Assembly (NCBI RefSeq): GCF_003286415.2
Contig: NZ_CP043450.1
Location: 1,302,001 to 1,366,000, forward strand
Direction of reading: 5' to 3'
DNA length: 64,000 bases
DNA from: Mucilaginibacter rubeus
GTDB lineage: Bacteria > Bacteroidota > Bacteroidia > Sphingobacteriales > Sphingobacteriaceae
Part shown: piece after piece, positions 37,268 through 45,336 of the stretch
Position numbering within the stretch: the first letter of the stretch is position 1
Layout: each line of letters starts with the position of its first letter
Notes under the pieces: generated by a model
What the model saw: the letters and a program-made list of their open reading frames with translations, nothing else
What the model was told of the DNA's origin: nothing
Database searches by the model: none
Translations under genes and position numbers: made by a program

Positions 37268-37405
37268 CGTCGTTGCGAGGCATGAAGCAATCGCGAACTA
37301 TACAGAGCGGCTCTGCTTATCGGGGATTATTAATAATGATAATTTGTTTTTAACAGGTATTAATGAGCTCCCTTCGGTCGGTTGTCTTCGTGCCTCGCAA
37401 TGGCG
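37268..37405. repeat. CATTGCGAG-ended repeat before recQ
   Basis: The left end CGTCGTTGCGAGGCATGAAG and the right end CTTCGTGCCTCGCAATGGCG are inverted. The interior shares ACTATACAG with the element at 21602, and the stretch 37325-37400 (ATTATTAATAAT ... TTCGGTCGGTT) is homologous to 39753-39810. Confidence 0.7.
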
Positions 37406-37463
37406 GATAATTCAGTCACTCACCCAATCTTTCCCTTAAATTTAATAGTTTTGAGGTCAGCGT

Positions 37464-39365
37464 ATGCCCATGACCATCGAAGAAATATTAAAACAGTACT
37501 GGAACCATGATACTTTCAGGCCAATGCAGGCCGAGATCATCCAATCTGTTTTATTAGGTAACGATACATTGGCCTTGTTGCCTACCGGAGGTGGTAAATC
37601 AGTTTGTTTCCAGGTACCTGCATTGGCCAAAGAGGGGATATGCATCGTGGTATCGCCATTGATTGCCCTTATGAAAGACCAGGTTGAAAACCTGCGGGCC
37701 AAGGGGATCAATGCTATTTCAATCGTGTCGGGCATGGGGCGTAGAGAGATTGACCTGGCACTGGATAATTGCATCTACGGTTCGGTAAAGTTTCTGTACC
37801 TGTCGCCCGAGCGCCTGCTCAGCGAACTGGTGCGCGAGCGGGTGAAATACATGAAAGTTAACCTCTTTGCTATTGATGAGGCGCACTGTATTTCGCAGTG
37901 GGGCTATGATTTCAGACCGCCGTACCTGCACATTGCCGATCTGCGGGAACTGCATCCTAACGTACCCGTTTTGGCGCTCACCGCTACTGCTACTGCCGAT
38001 GTAAAGGCCGATATCCAGGAAAAGCTAAAATTCAAAAATCCGGTTGTTTACCAGCAAAGTTTTGAAAGGAGCAATATCAGCTATGTGGTACAATACGAGG
38101 AAGATAAGTTTCGTAAAATGCTGGATGTTGTACGCGGCGTTAAGGGCAGCGGCATAGTATATGTACGCAGCCGGAAAGAAACCTTTGAGATAGCAAAGTT
38201 TTTGAGCGATAACGGTATAAGGGCCGATTATTACAACGCCGGTCTTTCGGTTGATCAGCGTGCGGAAAAGCAGGAAGCCTGGAAAAATAACCGGGTGCAG
38301 GTTATTGTAGCCACCAATGCATTTGGTATGGGGATAGATAAGCCGGATGTAAGGTTTGTGATCCATAAAGATATTCCGGAAAGTTTGGAGGCTTATTACC
38401 AGGAAGCCGGTCGCGGAGGCCGCGATGGAAATAAAGCATTTGGAGTATTGCTGTACAACCCTGCTGATAAGCTTAAACAAGAAAAAATGTTTGAGCTTAA
38501 CTTTCCATCCATCGATGAAATTAAACAGGTGTACCATCACCTGGCCAATTATTTCCAGCTGGCTTATGAGGCAGGTGAGGGGTTGAGCTTTGACCTCGAT
38601 CTTGGCGAGTTTTGCAGCCGCTATAAGCTTGATGCCATTAAAACGCTTAACGCCCTTAAATTTTTAGAGCGCGATGAATATCTGGCTTTTAATGAGAGTG
38701 TGTTTTTGCCCTCACGTTTTCAATTTGAGGTAGTTAACGAACAGCTATACAACTTCCAGATCCAGAATGCAGGCTGGGACCCATTTGTAAAAACATTACT
38801 CCGTTCATACGGTGGCGCGTTTGAAAATTATGTGCGTATCAAGGAGTTTGATATTGCAAGGCGTACCGGCTTAAGCGTTCAGCAGGTTATTGAAGGCATG
38901 TTACAATTGCAGCAGTATGGCTTGTTGAGCTATATGCAGCAAACCGATAAGCCTCAGGTTACTTATTTAAAACCACGGGTGCAGGGTAGCCACCTCATCA
39001 TCGACAGGAAATATATTGAACAACGCAAGGAAGTTTACCGCCAAAAAATGGAGGCGGTTTTTGATTACGCTATTCATAAACGATGCCGAAGCCAGATGCT
39101 GCTGGCTTATTTTGATGAAACCGACAGCCGCAAATGCGGTGTTTGCGATGTTTGCCTTGAGGAAAAGCGAAAGGTGAACCAGGACGAGATCTTCGATAAT
39201 ATCACTACCGAAATTGTACAGTTACTCAGCATTTCAAACCCCGACATCGGTAACCTGATAACTGGTATCAATATCGGCACCGAAAAAGAAAAGATGGAAA
39301 CCATACGCCTGCTGCTCGATGCAGGTAAGATCAAAACCGATGGCGAAGCTTATTATTTGAGTTGA
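37464..39365 (+). CDS. recQ: RecQ-family ATP-dependent DNA helicase
   Basis: This 633-residue RecQ unwinds DNA 3'-5' in recombination and repair. The helicase core has LLPTGGGKSVCFQVPAL (motif I), IDEAHCISQWGYDFRP (II and aromatic loop) and QEAGRGGRDG (VI). The RecQ zinc-binding region has Cys residues in HKRCRSQML and SRKCGVCDVC. There is no HRDC domain at the end, so it is the short form; a longer RecQ may exist elsewhere. It begins MPMTIEEILKQYW, like the family, and is not part of an evident operon. Confidence 0.94.
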   Translation: MPMTIEEILKQYWNHDTFRPMQAEIIQSVLLGNDTLALLPTGGGKSVCFQVPALAKEGICIVVSPLIALMKDQVENLRAKGINAISIVSGMGRREIDLALDNCIYGSVKFLYLSPERLLSELVRERVKYMKVNLFAIDEAHCISQWGYDFRPPYLHIADLRELHPNVPVLALTATATADVKADIQEKLKFKNPVVYQQSFERSNISYVVQYEEDKFRKMLDVVRGVKGSGIVYVRSRKETFEIAKFLSDNGIRADYYNAGLSVDQRAEKQEAWKNNRVQVIVATNAFGMGIDKPDVRFVIHKDIPESLEAYYQEAGRGGRDGNKAFGVLLYNPADKLKQEKMFELNFPSIDEIKQVYHHLANYFQLAYEAGEGLSFDLDLGEFCSRYKLDAIKTLNALKFLERDEYLAFNESVFLPSRFQFEVVNEQLYNFQIQNAGWDPFVKTLLRSYGGAFENYVRIKEFDIARRTGLSVQQVIEGMLQLQQYGLLSYMQQTDKPQVTYLKPRVQGSHLIIDRKYIEQRKEVYRQKMEAVFDYAIHKRCRSQMLLAYFDETDSRKCGVCDVCLEEKRKVNQDEIFDNITTEIVQLLSISNPDIGNLITGINIGTEKEKMETIRLLLDAGKIKTDGEAYYLS

Positions 39366-39419
39366 TGGTTTTTATAGCCCGGGTTTGACAGAGGGCGTGA
39401 TTCTGCTCTACAGCGACAC

Positions 39420-39690
39420 ATTATTTGTTAAAAGTCCGTTTTTTGCAGCAGGTCAGCTTCAGGTGAAAACGAACAGAACATGTGGGGAATGTGCGGCTGC
39501 AGGGGCATAGCAAGTTTTTGCAGAAGCCATGGGAGCATGTGACTTGGGGCAAAATAATTGCAGCCTGTGGTTCTGTTCGTTTTGCAGGGCAATGGCAGTG
39601 TGGTGGGTTGGAGGGTAGGGCGTGCGCAAAGAAGCCTTTCTGCTGCAAGCCTTTTTGGGTACTTTTGTGGCGACAAAAGTACCTGGCCCT
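39420..39690. repeat. Inverted-repeat-rich gap segment after recQ
   Basis: This is part of a gene-free stretch (39366-40327). AAAACGAACAGAAC (39466-39479) is inverted at 39570-39583. GGTACTTTTGT-GGCG-ACAAAAGTACC (39658-39683) is a perfect hairpin with 11-bp arms. Overlapping minus-strand frames of 88-119 codons give Cys-, His- and Pro-rich peptides without domains and look non-coding. Confidence 0.55.
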
Positions 39691-39749
39691 GCGCGGCCAA
39701 GAGCGCGACAATGTAAGTTCATCACAACAATAATCGTTACCGGCCCCTC

Positions 39750-40085
39750 GGAGATTATTAATAATTGTAATTTTTTGCATGTATTAATGAGTTCCTTTCG
39801 GTCGGTTATCTTGGTTTCTTGTAATGATTTGATTTTAAGTTATTGATTATCAAGTGTATTTTTTCTTGGCATGTAATGTTAATTTGGGCGTTGCCTGCGG
39901 CCCGGGCTTTCCGTTGCAAGTCCTCGCTTTTCCAACCCACATCCCTACACACGCTGTGGGCTTTACACTGCAATCCCTAACGCGGGTCTACGCTCCATAA
40001 CTGCAAAACCAAAAACGACACATTCTTATTTTATATGTCATCACAACTTTTTTAAGGGCTGCCTTGGTAATTACTCGCAATAATG
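39750..40085. repeat. Second, truncated copy of the 470-bp element
   Basis: From GAGATTATTAATAAT to ACTCGCAATAATG this matches the central and right part of 1416-1888: GCGTTGCC, GCGGCCCGGGCTTTCCGTT, AAGTCCTCGCTTTTCC, TTTACACTGCAATCCCTAAC and AAAAACGA blocks in the same order. The outer end is decayed and the left half is missing. Confidence 0.7.
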
Positions 40086-40242
40086 TGGAGTAGATGTCAT
40101 TTCACTTTCACAGATCCCGGTTTTTCTATTCAGCATGACAACGATATAATCAATCCCTCTTAATTTCATGCCCTATTTCACCGGAGAAAATCACCGGCTT
40201 ACCGATAAAAACCTGCACTCCGGCTAATTGAACTAAAACCGC

Positions 40243-40268
40243 TGTAACGTTTTTTATTTGAGATCGTC
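40243..40268 (+). promoter_or_regulatory. ECF-sigma-like promoter of a DUF2807 gene
   Basis: TGTAAC (40243-40248) and CGTC (40265-40268) are separated by exactly 16 nt, as in ECF-type promoters (AAC ... CGTC). The paralogue at 45792 has the same pair with the same spacing and the same distance (about 60 nt) to its start. Confidence 0.6.
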
Positions 40269-40327
40269 ATATCTGTGTATTCAATGAAATAAAATAATAA
40301 TCACTTGACAATCAAAATATTAATACC

Positions 40328-40927
40328 ATGAAAACTACATCAATCGCCATCGCTACCGTAATGTTTATGGTACTTGGCTTCGCAAACATCGCATCAGCAA
40401 AAACAGCAAAAAATGATGCAGCCGTTGTTTTAACTGATATCAGTAAAATCAACAAAATTGAAGTTTACGGTAACGTTGAACTTTATATATCAAGCGGCCC
40501 GGCCGACGAGATAAAGGTTTACAACCGCTATTATTCTGAAAACGCGCTGGTTCAATCACAAAAAGGCGTATTGCGCATTTCATCATATAAAAATGAAAAA
40601 TTAGTAGTTTGGGTAACTGCAAACCAATTGAGCGCAATTAGTGCTTACGATAATGCCGATATCAAATCATTCGGTAGCTTTTCAGGCATCGACCTTGATG
40701 TTAAATTAAACAACAACGCATCTGCAAGCCTTAACCTGGATACTTACAGCGCCAGCATCACCTTAAGTGGTAACGCCAAAGCCGAGCTTAAAGGTAACAC
40801 CAACGAATATAGCCTTACCCGCAATGTAACTTCAAATGTTAACAGTAACGGCCTGGCATACGCTCACGCTACCGAAACGTTGAATAAAGAAACCAAACCA
40901 AGGGTTGATGAATTTGCAACTTTATAA
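40328..40927 (+). CDS. Exported DUF2807 (head GIN domain) protein, copy A
   Basis: This 199-residue protein has a signal peptide (MKTTSIAIATVMFMVLGFANIASA) and a right-handed beta-helix-like DUF2807 domain. It has repeating strands such as INKIEVYGNVELYISSG, LVVWVTANQLSAISAYDNAD and SASITLSGNAKAEL. The family is called head GIN or putative autotransporter adhesin and has no known activity. It is about half identical to the protein at 45792 and shares an ECF-like promoter with it. A strong terminator follows. Confidence 0.88.
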   Translation: MKTTSIAIATVMFMVLGFANIASAKTAKNDAAVVLTDISKINKIEVYGNVELYISSGPADEIKVYNRYYSENALVQSQKGVLRISSYKNEKLVVWVTANQLSAISAYDNADIKSFGSFSGIDLDVKLNNNASASLNLDTYSASITLSGNAKAELKGNTNEYSLTRNVTSNVNSNGLAYAHATETLNKETKPRVDEFATL

Positions 40928-40970
40928 CTTTATAACAGCCATTTTTTTGAGTCAATTATATACAGTGTAG

Positions 40971-40996
40971 CCGCCCCGAAAGGGGCGGTTTTTTTT
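40971..40996 (+). terminator. Terminator of DUF2807 copy A
   Basis: CCGCCCC-GAAA-GGGGCGG with eight T residues after it. GNRA-type tetraloop. Confidence 0.95.
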
Positions 40997-41017
40997 GTGA
41001 GGTATCAACTATGGATA

Positions 41018-41629
41018 TTAATAAGCAACCTCCACACTAACGCCATTAGCGCCCTGGTTTCTGATTTGACGCAGGTTGGTTCCATCTATATTGCATGAAT
41101 ACAGATAGTACAAAATTGAAGCTGGCGGTATTGTATGTGCCGAAAAAAATATTGTTTTGTGATCCGGAGATATTCTGATATTATCCGGAGCAATCACAAT
41201 ACCTGTTGGCATAGTGATATTAATTTTTTGCGGGTTGGAGCCATCAAAATTTGATGTCCATATAGCATTTGCCGGTTCGGTGGCGCCAGTCACGCCGTAC
41301 AGCAATTTTCCGACTTGAGTAGCGGCATTAGCCGATATTTTACCGGTTGCATCTACAGAAATTGTTGTTCCGTCGGGGATTACACCGCCCAGTTTCGTTG
41401 TCGTAGCTGCTTGTAAGGTATAAGAATTGGGAGCTGATATTTTACCGGTTGCATCTACGGAAATTGTTGTTCCGTCGGGGATCACACCGCCCAATTTAGT
41501 TGTTGTTGCCGGTTGTAATGTATAAGAAGGTGTTTGTGAATTGGCTATTTTGGTGCAACTCATTTGAAAGATTGAAATTGCGATAGAAAATGCCATCAGC
41601 GCGGCGGCGCTTAAAAGTAATTTTTTCAT
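41018..41629 (-). CDS. Lipoprotein with two tail-fibre-like repeats and a TolB-like end
   Basis: This 203-residue lipoprotein has a signal ending FQMSC. Residues from about 35 to 98 are two near-identical repeats of about 32 residues: SYTLQPATTTKLGGVIPDG and then TTISVDATGKISA. The pattern resembles the LGGV ... G-L-S repeats found in phage tail fibres and bacterial trimeric fibres. The C-terminal part (YGVTGATEPANAIWTSNFDG, then NIRISPDHKTIFFSA) looks like one or two TolB-type propeller blades. At DNA level the repeats are almost identical, so slippage may change copy number. The protein could be longer in relatives. Confidence 0.78.
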   Translation of the reverse strand: MKKLLLSAAALMAFSIAISIFQMSCTKIANSQTPSYTLQPATTTKLGGVIPDGTTISVDATGKISAPNSYTLQAATTTKLGGVIPDGTTISVDATGKISANAATQVGKLLYGVTGATEPANAIWTSNFDGSNPQKINITMPTGIVIAPDNIRISPDHKTIFFSAHTIPPASILYYLYSCNIDGTNLRQIRNQGANGVSVEVAY

Positions 41630-41960
41630 GAAATTGTGATTAGATAATGTTGGTTTTTGTTTAGATATAATTAAGTAGGATATACGCTTATTGTGATAAT
41701 CTGCCAGACAGATCTTCCAACAATTGATGCACTACACTATTGTTTGTAGTTTAACAGGTTTCGTTCTGTTGAGCAGCAATAATTCGTGATGATATTTACT
41801 GGTAATCTGAATTGTGGTATTGACCATAAGTGAGAAGGCGCGTGGTTTAGGCAAGACGAAAATAATAAATCGGTTAAAACATCACAAGCTTAATTGTAGC
41901 AGTAAACACGTTCCTCAATGTTCATCTCATTGTCATCAATAAAAATATAATTTTCATTTT
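41630..41960. other. Gene-free stretch between the lipoprotein and the TetR regulator
   Basis: About 330 bp with no open frame of note. I see no clear hairpin, repeat or promoter apart from AT-rich DNA; it should hold the promoters of both divergent genes. Confidence 0.5.
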
Positions 41961-41975
41961 CGACTTTTTGGTCTA
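41961..41975. promoter_or_regulatory. TetR operator, site 1
   Basis: CGACTTTTTGGTCTA lies 27 bp before the regulator start. The same motif, in either orientation, recurs at 42612-42626 and 42692-42706 before the first SDR gene. This suggests autoregulation. Confidence 0.75.
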
Positions 41976-42002
41976 TTTTTGATTCGTCAAACAAAAACAA
42001 CA

Positions 42003-42593
42003 ATGGGCAAAGCAGAAAGAACCAGGCAATTCATTATCGAGACGGCAGCGCCGATCTTTAATGAGAAAGGTATAGCCGGTACTACCATTGATGACATCCT
42101 TGCCGCCACAAAAATGGCTAAGGGGGGCCTTTATGGGCACTTTGAAAGCAAGGACGAAATTGCGAGTGTAATGGTTAATTACCTGCTCGATAAGTTAAGC
42201 GATAAGGTAAATACCGTTATGGCTAAAGAAAAAACAGCCATTAAAAAAATCCTCGCTTTTATTGATATCTACAAAGATCCTATTGATTCATACATAGATG
42301 GCGGCTGTCCGATACTTAATTTTGGCGTTGAGGCTGACGATAACAATCCCATGCTTAAACAGAGGCTCAAAACAATGATTGAGGAAGGGCAGAAGGTTTT
42401 TGTGGAGATCATAAACAAGGGTGTTGCGGATGGTGAAATATCTTCTGAAATAAACGCCGCTGATTACGCGCTCAAGATGTTTACGCTGTTGGAAGGGGGA
42501 ATGCTGGTATCAAGAGTGACTGGAAGTGGCAAATATATGAATAGCCTTGTGCGCATGCTCAAAAATGAATTGAAGGAGTACGAACTAAAATAA
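42003..42593 (+). CDS. TetR/AcrR family transcriptional regulator
   Basis: From ATG 42003 the repressor has 196 residues. The helix-turn-helix is at about 10-55 (GIAGTTIDDILAATKMAKGGLYGHFESKDE). The C-terminal ligand domain has a conserved-type DGGCPILNFGVEADDNNP segment; its cysteine is typical of the NemR/AcuR-like subgroup that reacts with electrophiles. The upstream TTG at 41979 is rejected because it would lie next to the operator. Two SDR genes follow on the same strand and three matching 15-bp sites flank the regulator, so it probably controls itself and those genes. Confidence 0.92.
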   Translation: MGKAERTRQFIIETAAPIFNEKGIAGTTIDDILAATKMAKGGLYGHFESKDEIASVMVNYLLDKLSDKVNTVMAKEKTAIKKILAFIDIYKDPIDSYIDGGCPILNFGVEADDNNPMLKQRLKTMIEEGQKVFVEIINKGVADGEISSEINAADYALKMFTLLEGGMLVSRVTGSGKYMNSLVRMLKNELKEYELK

Positions 42594-42611
42594 TTTTTTT
42601 TTGATTATAAA

Positions 42612-42626
42612 TAGACTTTTTGGTCG
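42612..42626. promoter_or_regulatory. TetR operator, site 2
   Basis: TAGACTTTTTGGTCG, inverse orientation to site 1, 108 bp before the SDR start codon. Confidence 0.72.
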
Positions 42627-42691
42627 TTTTTAATCAAATGTAATAGAATAAAACACAATAACCGGAAACGGTATTTTTTAAAAATAAGAAC

Positions 42692-42706
42692 CGACTAAAA
42701 AGTCTA
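42692..42706. promoter_or_regulatory. TetR operator, site 3
   Basis: CGACTAAAAAGTCTA contains the perfect GACTAAAAAGTC-type palindrome and lies 28 bp before the SDR start, close to where polymerase would bind. Sites 2 and 3 are 80 bp apart. Confidence 0.75.
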
Positions 42707-42733
42707 AAATATAAAATCAATAAAACAAACATC

Positions 42734-43588
42734 ATGAAAATTCAAAAAGTAATATTAGTAACCGGTGCCTCAAAAGGCTTTGGTTTAGAGATAGCTAAAA
42801 CAGCATTGGCAGCAGGTGATAAGGTAATTGCCACTGTACGTAGCAAAGCCGATCAGCTGGCTGCTACATTAAGTAACAACCCTAACCTGTTGGTGGTAAC
42901 AATGGACGTAACTAACGAAGCACAGGTTAAAGCCGCTGTTGCCGAAGGTTTGCTACGTTTTGGCAAAATTGACGTAGTGATCAACAATGCAGGTTATGGT
43001 ATAGTAACCGCCATTGAAGAAGCCACTGATGCCGAAGTAAAAGCGCAATATGAAACTAACGTATTTGGTCTGTTGAATGTATTGCGTGCGGTATTACCTC
43101 ATTTACGTGCTCAAAAATCCGGTCATATTATCAACGTTTCTTCATTATTTGGCTTTGATGCCATCCCGGGCTGGGCTTTGTATGGTTCAACCAAGTTTGC
43201 GGTTGAAGGTATTTCAAAAGGCCTTGCTGCAGAACTTGCTCCACTCAATATTAAAGTAACCGTAGTTGAACCGGGCTTGTTCAGCACCGAGTTCCTGAGC
43301 GCGGAATCATATAGTGCTGCAAAAAATATTATTGCCGATTATACCGAAACCGTTGGTCCGATGAGAACGGGTGCCGATCAGTTACACGGTAACCAGCCCG
43401 GCGATCCAAAGAAATTGGCTAAGGTTGTAGTTGATATCGCTCATAACGAAAACCCTCCGTTACACCTGCCTATCGGTAAAGATGCTGTTGGTATGTATAA
43501 AGCCAATGCCGAAAAAACAAGCAAAGAAATTGATCAATGGATAGCGGTATCAACCAGTACCGATCATGATCACGTTGCTACAAAATAA
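42734..43588 (+). CDS. Short-chain dehydrogenase/reductase, TetR-controlled
   Basis: This 284-residue classical SDR has TGASKGFGLEIA (NAD(P)-binding, residues 9-20), NNAGYG, the catalytic serine in NVSSLFG and YGSTK (Tyr/Lys pair). The basic Arg in ATVRSKADQL after the second strand suggests NADP. It is longer than the usual 250 residues, with a C-terminal extension ending STDHDHVATK. Substrate unknown. With its TetR and a second SDR it looks like a small detoxification module for reactive carbonyls. Confidence 0.93.
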   Translation: MKIQKVILVTGASKGFGLEIAKTALAAGDKVIATVRSKADQLAATLSNNPNLLVVTMDVTNEAQVKAAVAEGLLRFGKIDVVINNAGYGIVTAIEEATDAEVKAQYETNVFGLLNVLRAVLPHLRAQKSGHIINVSSLFGFDAIPGWALYGSTKFAVEGISKGLAAELAPLNIKVTVVEPGLFSTEFLSAESYSAAKNIIADYTETVGPMRTGADQLHGNQPGDPKKLAKVVVDIAHNENPPLHLPIGKDAVGMYKANAEKTSKEIDQWIAVSTSTDHDHVATK

Positions 43589-43626
43589 TCAAACACAATT
43601 CACTCAACATTAAAATAGAAAATATC

Positions 43627-44370
43627 ATGTCAACTAAAAAAATAGCTTTAATAACAGGCGCAAACCGCGGTATAGGTTTTGAAACCGCTAAACAATTAGG
43701 CGAAAAAGGCGTGGCCGTAATAGTGGCTGCCCGTAAACTGAGCGCAGCTGAAGAAACCGCGGTTCAATTAACCGAACAAGGAATTGAAGCATATGGCGTT
43801 CAACTGGATGTTACCAATGCCGATGAAAGAAAAGCGATTGCCGCCTACATCGAAAACAAATTTGGTAAACTGGATATCCTGGTAAACAACGCCGGCGTTG
43901 GCCCCAAAGACAATGATCTTTTTGTTAAAAAGACCGTTGCTACAACTGCCGATGAATTTGAATATATCTTTAATACCAACCTGTTCAGCATTGTATATCT
44001 TACCAATGAGCTGCTTCCTTTGCTTAAAAAGAGTGAGGCTGGTCGTATAGTTAACCTGTCGAGCATATTGGGTTCAATAACTATACATGCTACTGAAGGC
44101 AGCCCGATAGCTGATTTCAAACGCTTATCGTATTCAGCATCGAAAGCAGCTTTGAATGTGTTTACCGTTCTTTTGGCGGATGAATTAAAAGGTACTAAAA
44201 TCAAAGTGAATTCAGCACATCCGGGTTGGGTACAAACAGAATTGGGTAGTGTTGAGCACGCACCTATGAGCGTTCCTGACGGTGCCAAAACCAGCGTTGA
44301 ACTATCGCTTATTGGTGAAGACGGCCCTAACGGCAGGTTCATCCACCTTGGTGAAGAACTTCCATGGTAA
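43627..44370 (+). CDS. Short-chain dehydrogenase/reductase
   Basis: This 247-residue classical SDR of the carbonyl-reductase-like type has TGANRGIGFETAKQ, NNAGVGP, NLSSILGS and the YSASK catalytic pair. AARKLS suggests NADP preference. It is 38 bp behind the other SDR, so the two are cotranscribed under the TetR regulator. The substrate is unknown. The long minus-strand frame across it (43845-44501) is a shadow. Confidence 0.94.
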   Translation: MSTKKIALITGANRGIGFETAKQLGEKGVAVIVAARKLSAAEETAVQLTEQGIEAYGVQLDVTNADERKAIAAYIENKFGKLDILVNNAGVGPKDNDLFVKKTVATTADEFEYIFNTNLFSIVYLTNELLPLLKKSEAGRIVNLSSILGSITIHATEGSPIADFKRLSYSASKAALNVFTVLLADELKGTKIKVNSAHPGWVQTELGSVEHAPMSVPDGAKTSVELSLIGEDGPNGRFIHLGEELPW

Positions 44371-44467
44371 ATTGAACTGACCTCAATTGTTTTCTGGAGC
44401 GTCGTTGCCTTTAATAGGGTAGCGGCGTTTTTTGTTTTCTGTTGGATTATTTTTTCAAAATATTTGC

Positions 44468-44509
44468 GCAAGCAAATGCTTGCATTTATATTTGCAAGCA
44501 AATGCTTGC
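44468..44509. promoter_or_regulatory. Two identical 16-bp ArsR operators
   Basis: GCAAGCAAATGCTTGC occurs at 44468-44483 and at 44494-44509 (7-bp inverted arms, 2-nt centre), 26 bp apart. The second ends 6 bp before the ArsR-family start codon, so bound protein would block transcription or initiation. Confidence 0.8.
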
Positions 44510-44515
44510 TTAATT

Positions 44516-44857
44516 ATGAAAGCCAGAAGAGACGTTTACCAGGCGGTTGCTGATCCAACCCGAAGAGCCATCATTAATATGATTGCCACCCAGCCACACA
44601 ACGTGAACACCATAGCCGCAAACTTTGATGTTACACGTCAGGCCATATCCTTACATATCCAGATTCTGGCCGATTGCGGTTTGATTAATGTTAAACAGCA
44701 GGGGCGCGACCGGATCTGCGAGGCCCGGCTTGATCAGCTTAGCGAGATCTCGGCCTGGGTTGATCAATACCGCCAGCATTGGGAAAGTAAAATAGATAGT
44801 CTTGAGAAATATGTAGTACAACTAAAAAATGAGAGAAATGGAAAACAATCAAAGTAA
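44516..44857 (+). CDS. ArsR-family winged-helix repressor
   Basis: From ATG 44516 this is a 113-residue ArsR-type regulator: VYQAVADPTRRAIINMIA, then the recognition helix region NFDVTRQAISLHIQIL and wing VKQQGRDRICEA. There is no CxC metal site, so it belongs to the non-metal group usually paired with SRPBCC proteins. A longer frame back to 44432 would be encoded by the operators and is rejected. The stop overlaps the next gene by 20-29 bp. It probably represses its own operon through the twin 16-bp palindromes. Confidence 0.92.
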   Translation: MKARRDVYQAVADPTRRAIINMIATQPHNVNTIAANFDVTRQAISLHIQILADCGLINVKQQGRDRICEARLDQLSEISAWVDQYRQHWESKIDSLEKYVVQLKNERNGKQSK

Positions 44858-45302
44858 CACTGCCAATCGCGAATTGCGCTTAACACGAACCTTAGATGCC
44901 CCGATTGAGCTGGTATGGGAAGTATGGACCCAGCCCGAACATATTGCCCAATGGTGGGGGCCCGACGGTTTTACCAATACCATCAGCAAAATGGAAATTA
45001 AGCAGGAAGGGGAGTGGGACCTGGTGATGCATGGCCCCGACGGTACCGATTATAAGAACAAAAGTGTGTTTAAAGAAATTGTTCCGCTTAAAAAAATAGT
45101 GTACGAGCATGTAAGCAGTCCGAAGTTTGTTGCTACAATTGAGTTTGAAGAGCAAGGGGAGCAAACCTCCCTGAGCTGGCATATGCTTTTTGAATCGCAT
45201 GAGCAGTTTGTACAGGTGGTAAAAACATTTAAAGCCGATGAGGGCTTAAAACAAAATATCGAAAAGTTGAATCAATATTTGAAAGAGGCGAGCAAAAGAT
45301 GA
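44829..45302 (+). CDS. SRPBCC (AHSA1-like) domain protein
   Basis: This 157-residue protein has the START/Bet v 1-like SRPBCC fold of the AHSA1 group: RTLDAPIELVWEVWTQPEHI, QWWGPDGFTN and a C-terminal long helix. Such proteins bind hydrophobic ligands and commonly follow an ArsR-type regulator, as here. ATG 44829 overlaps the regulator by 29 bp; the ATG at 44838 would give a 20-bp overlap. The function and ligand are unknown. Confidence 0.9.
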   Translation: MREMENNQSNTANRELRLTRTLDAPIELVWEVWTQPEHIAQWWGPDGFTNTISKMEIKQEGEWDLVMHGPDGTDYKNKSVFKEIVPLKKIVYEHVSSPKFVATIEFEEQGEQTSLSWHMLFESHEQFVQVVKTFKADEGLKQNIEKLNQYLKEASKR

Positions 45303-45336
45303 TCTCTGTAGTAGCTCGATATTCTCACCGCTATTC

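Noticed and set aside
38025..38540. 171-codon minus-strand frame inside recQ
   Set aside because: Shadow of the RecQ coding sequence; low-quality composition.
39421..39780. Minus-strand frames of 88-119 codons after recQ
   Set aside because: Composition is Cys/His/Pro-rich with no hydrophobic core or domain. Several overlapping frames are all open, and the region is full of inverted repeats, so it reads as non-coding.
43845..44501. 218-codon minus-strand frame opposite an SDR gene
   Set aside because: It is a shadow of a well-supported SDR gene on the plus strand with full catalytic motifs.
44432..44515. Earlier start for the ArsR regulator
   Set aside because: The extra residues would be encoded by the two operator palindromes and are not part of the family.
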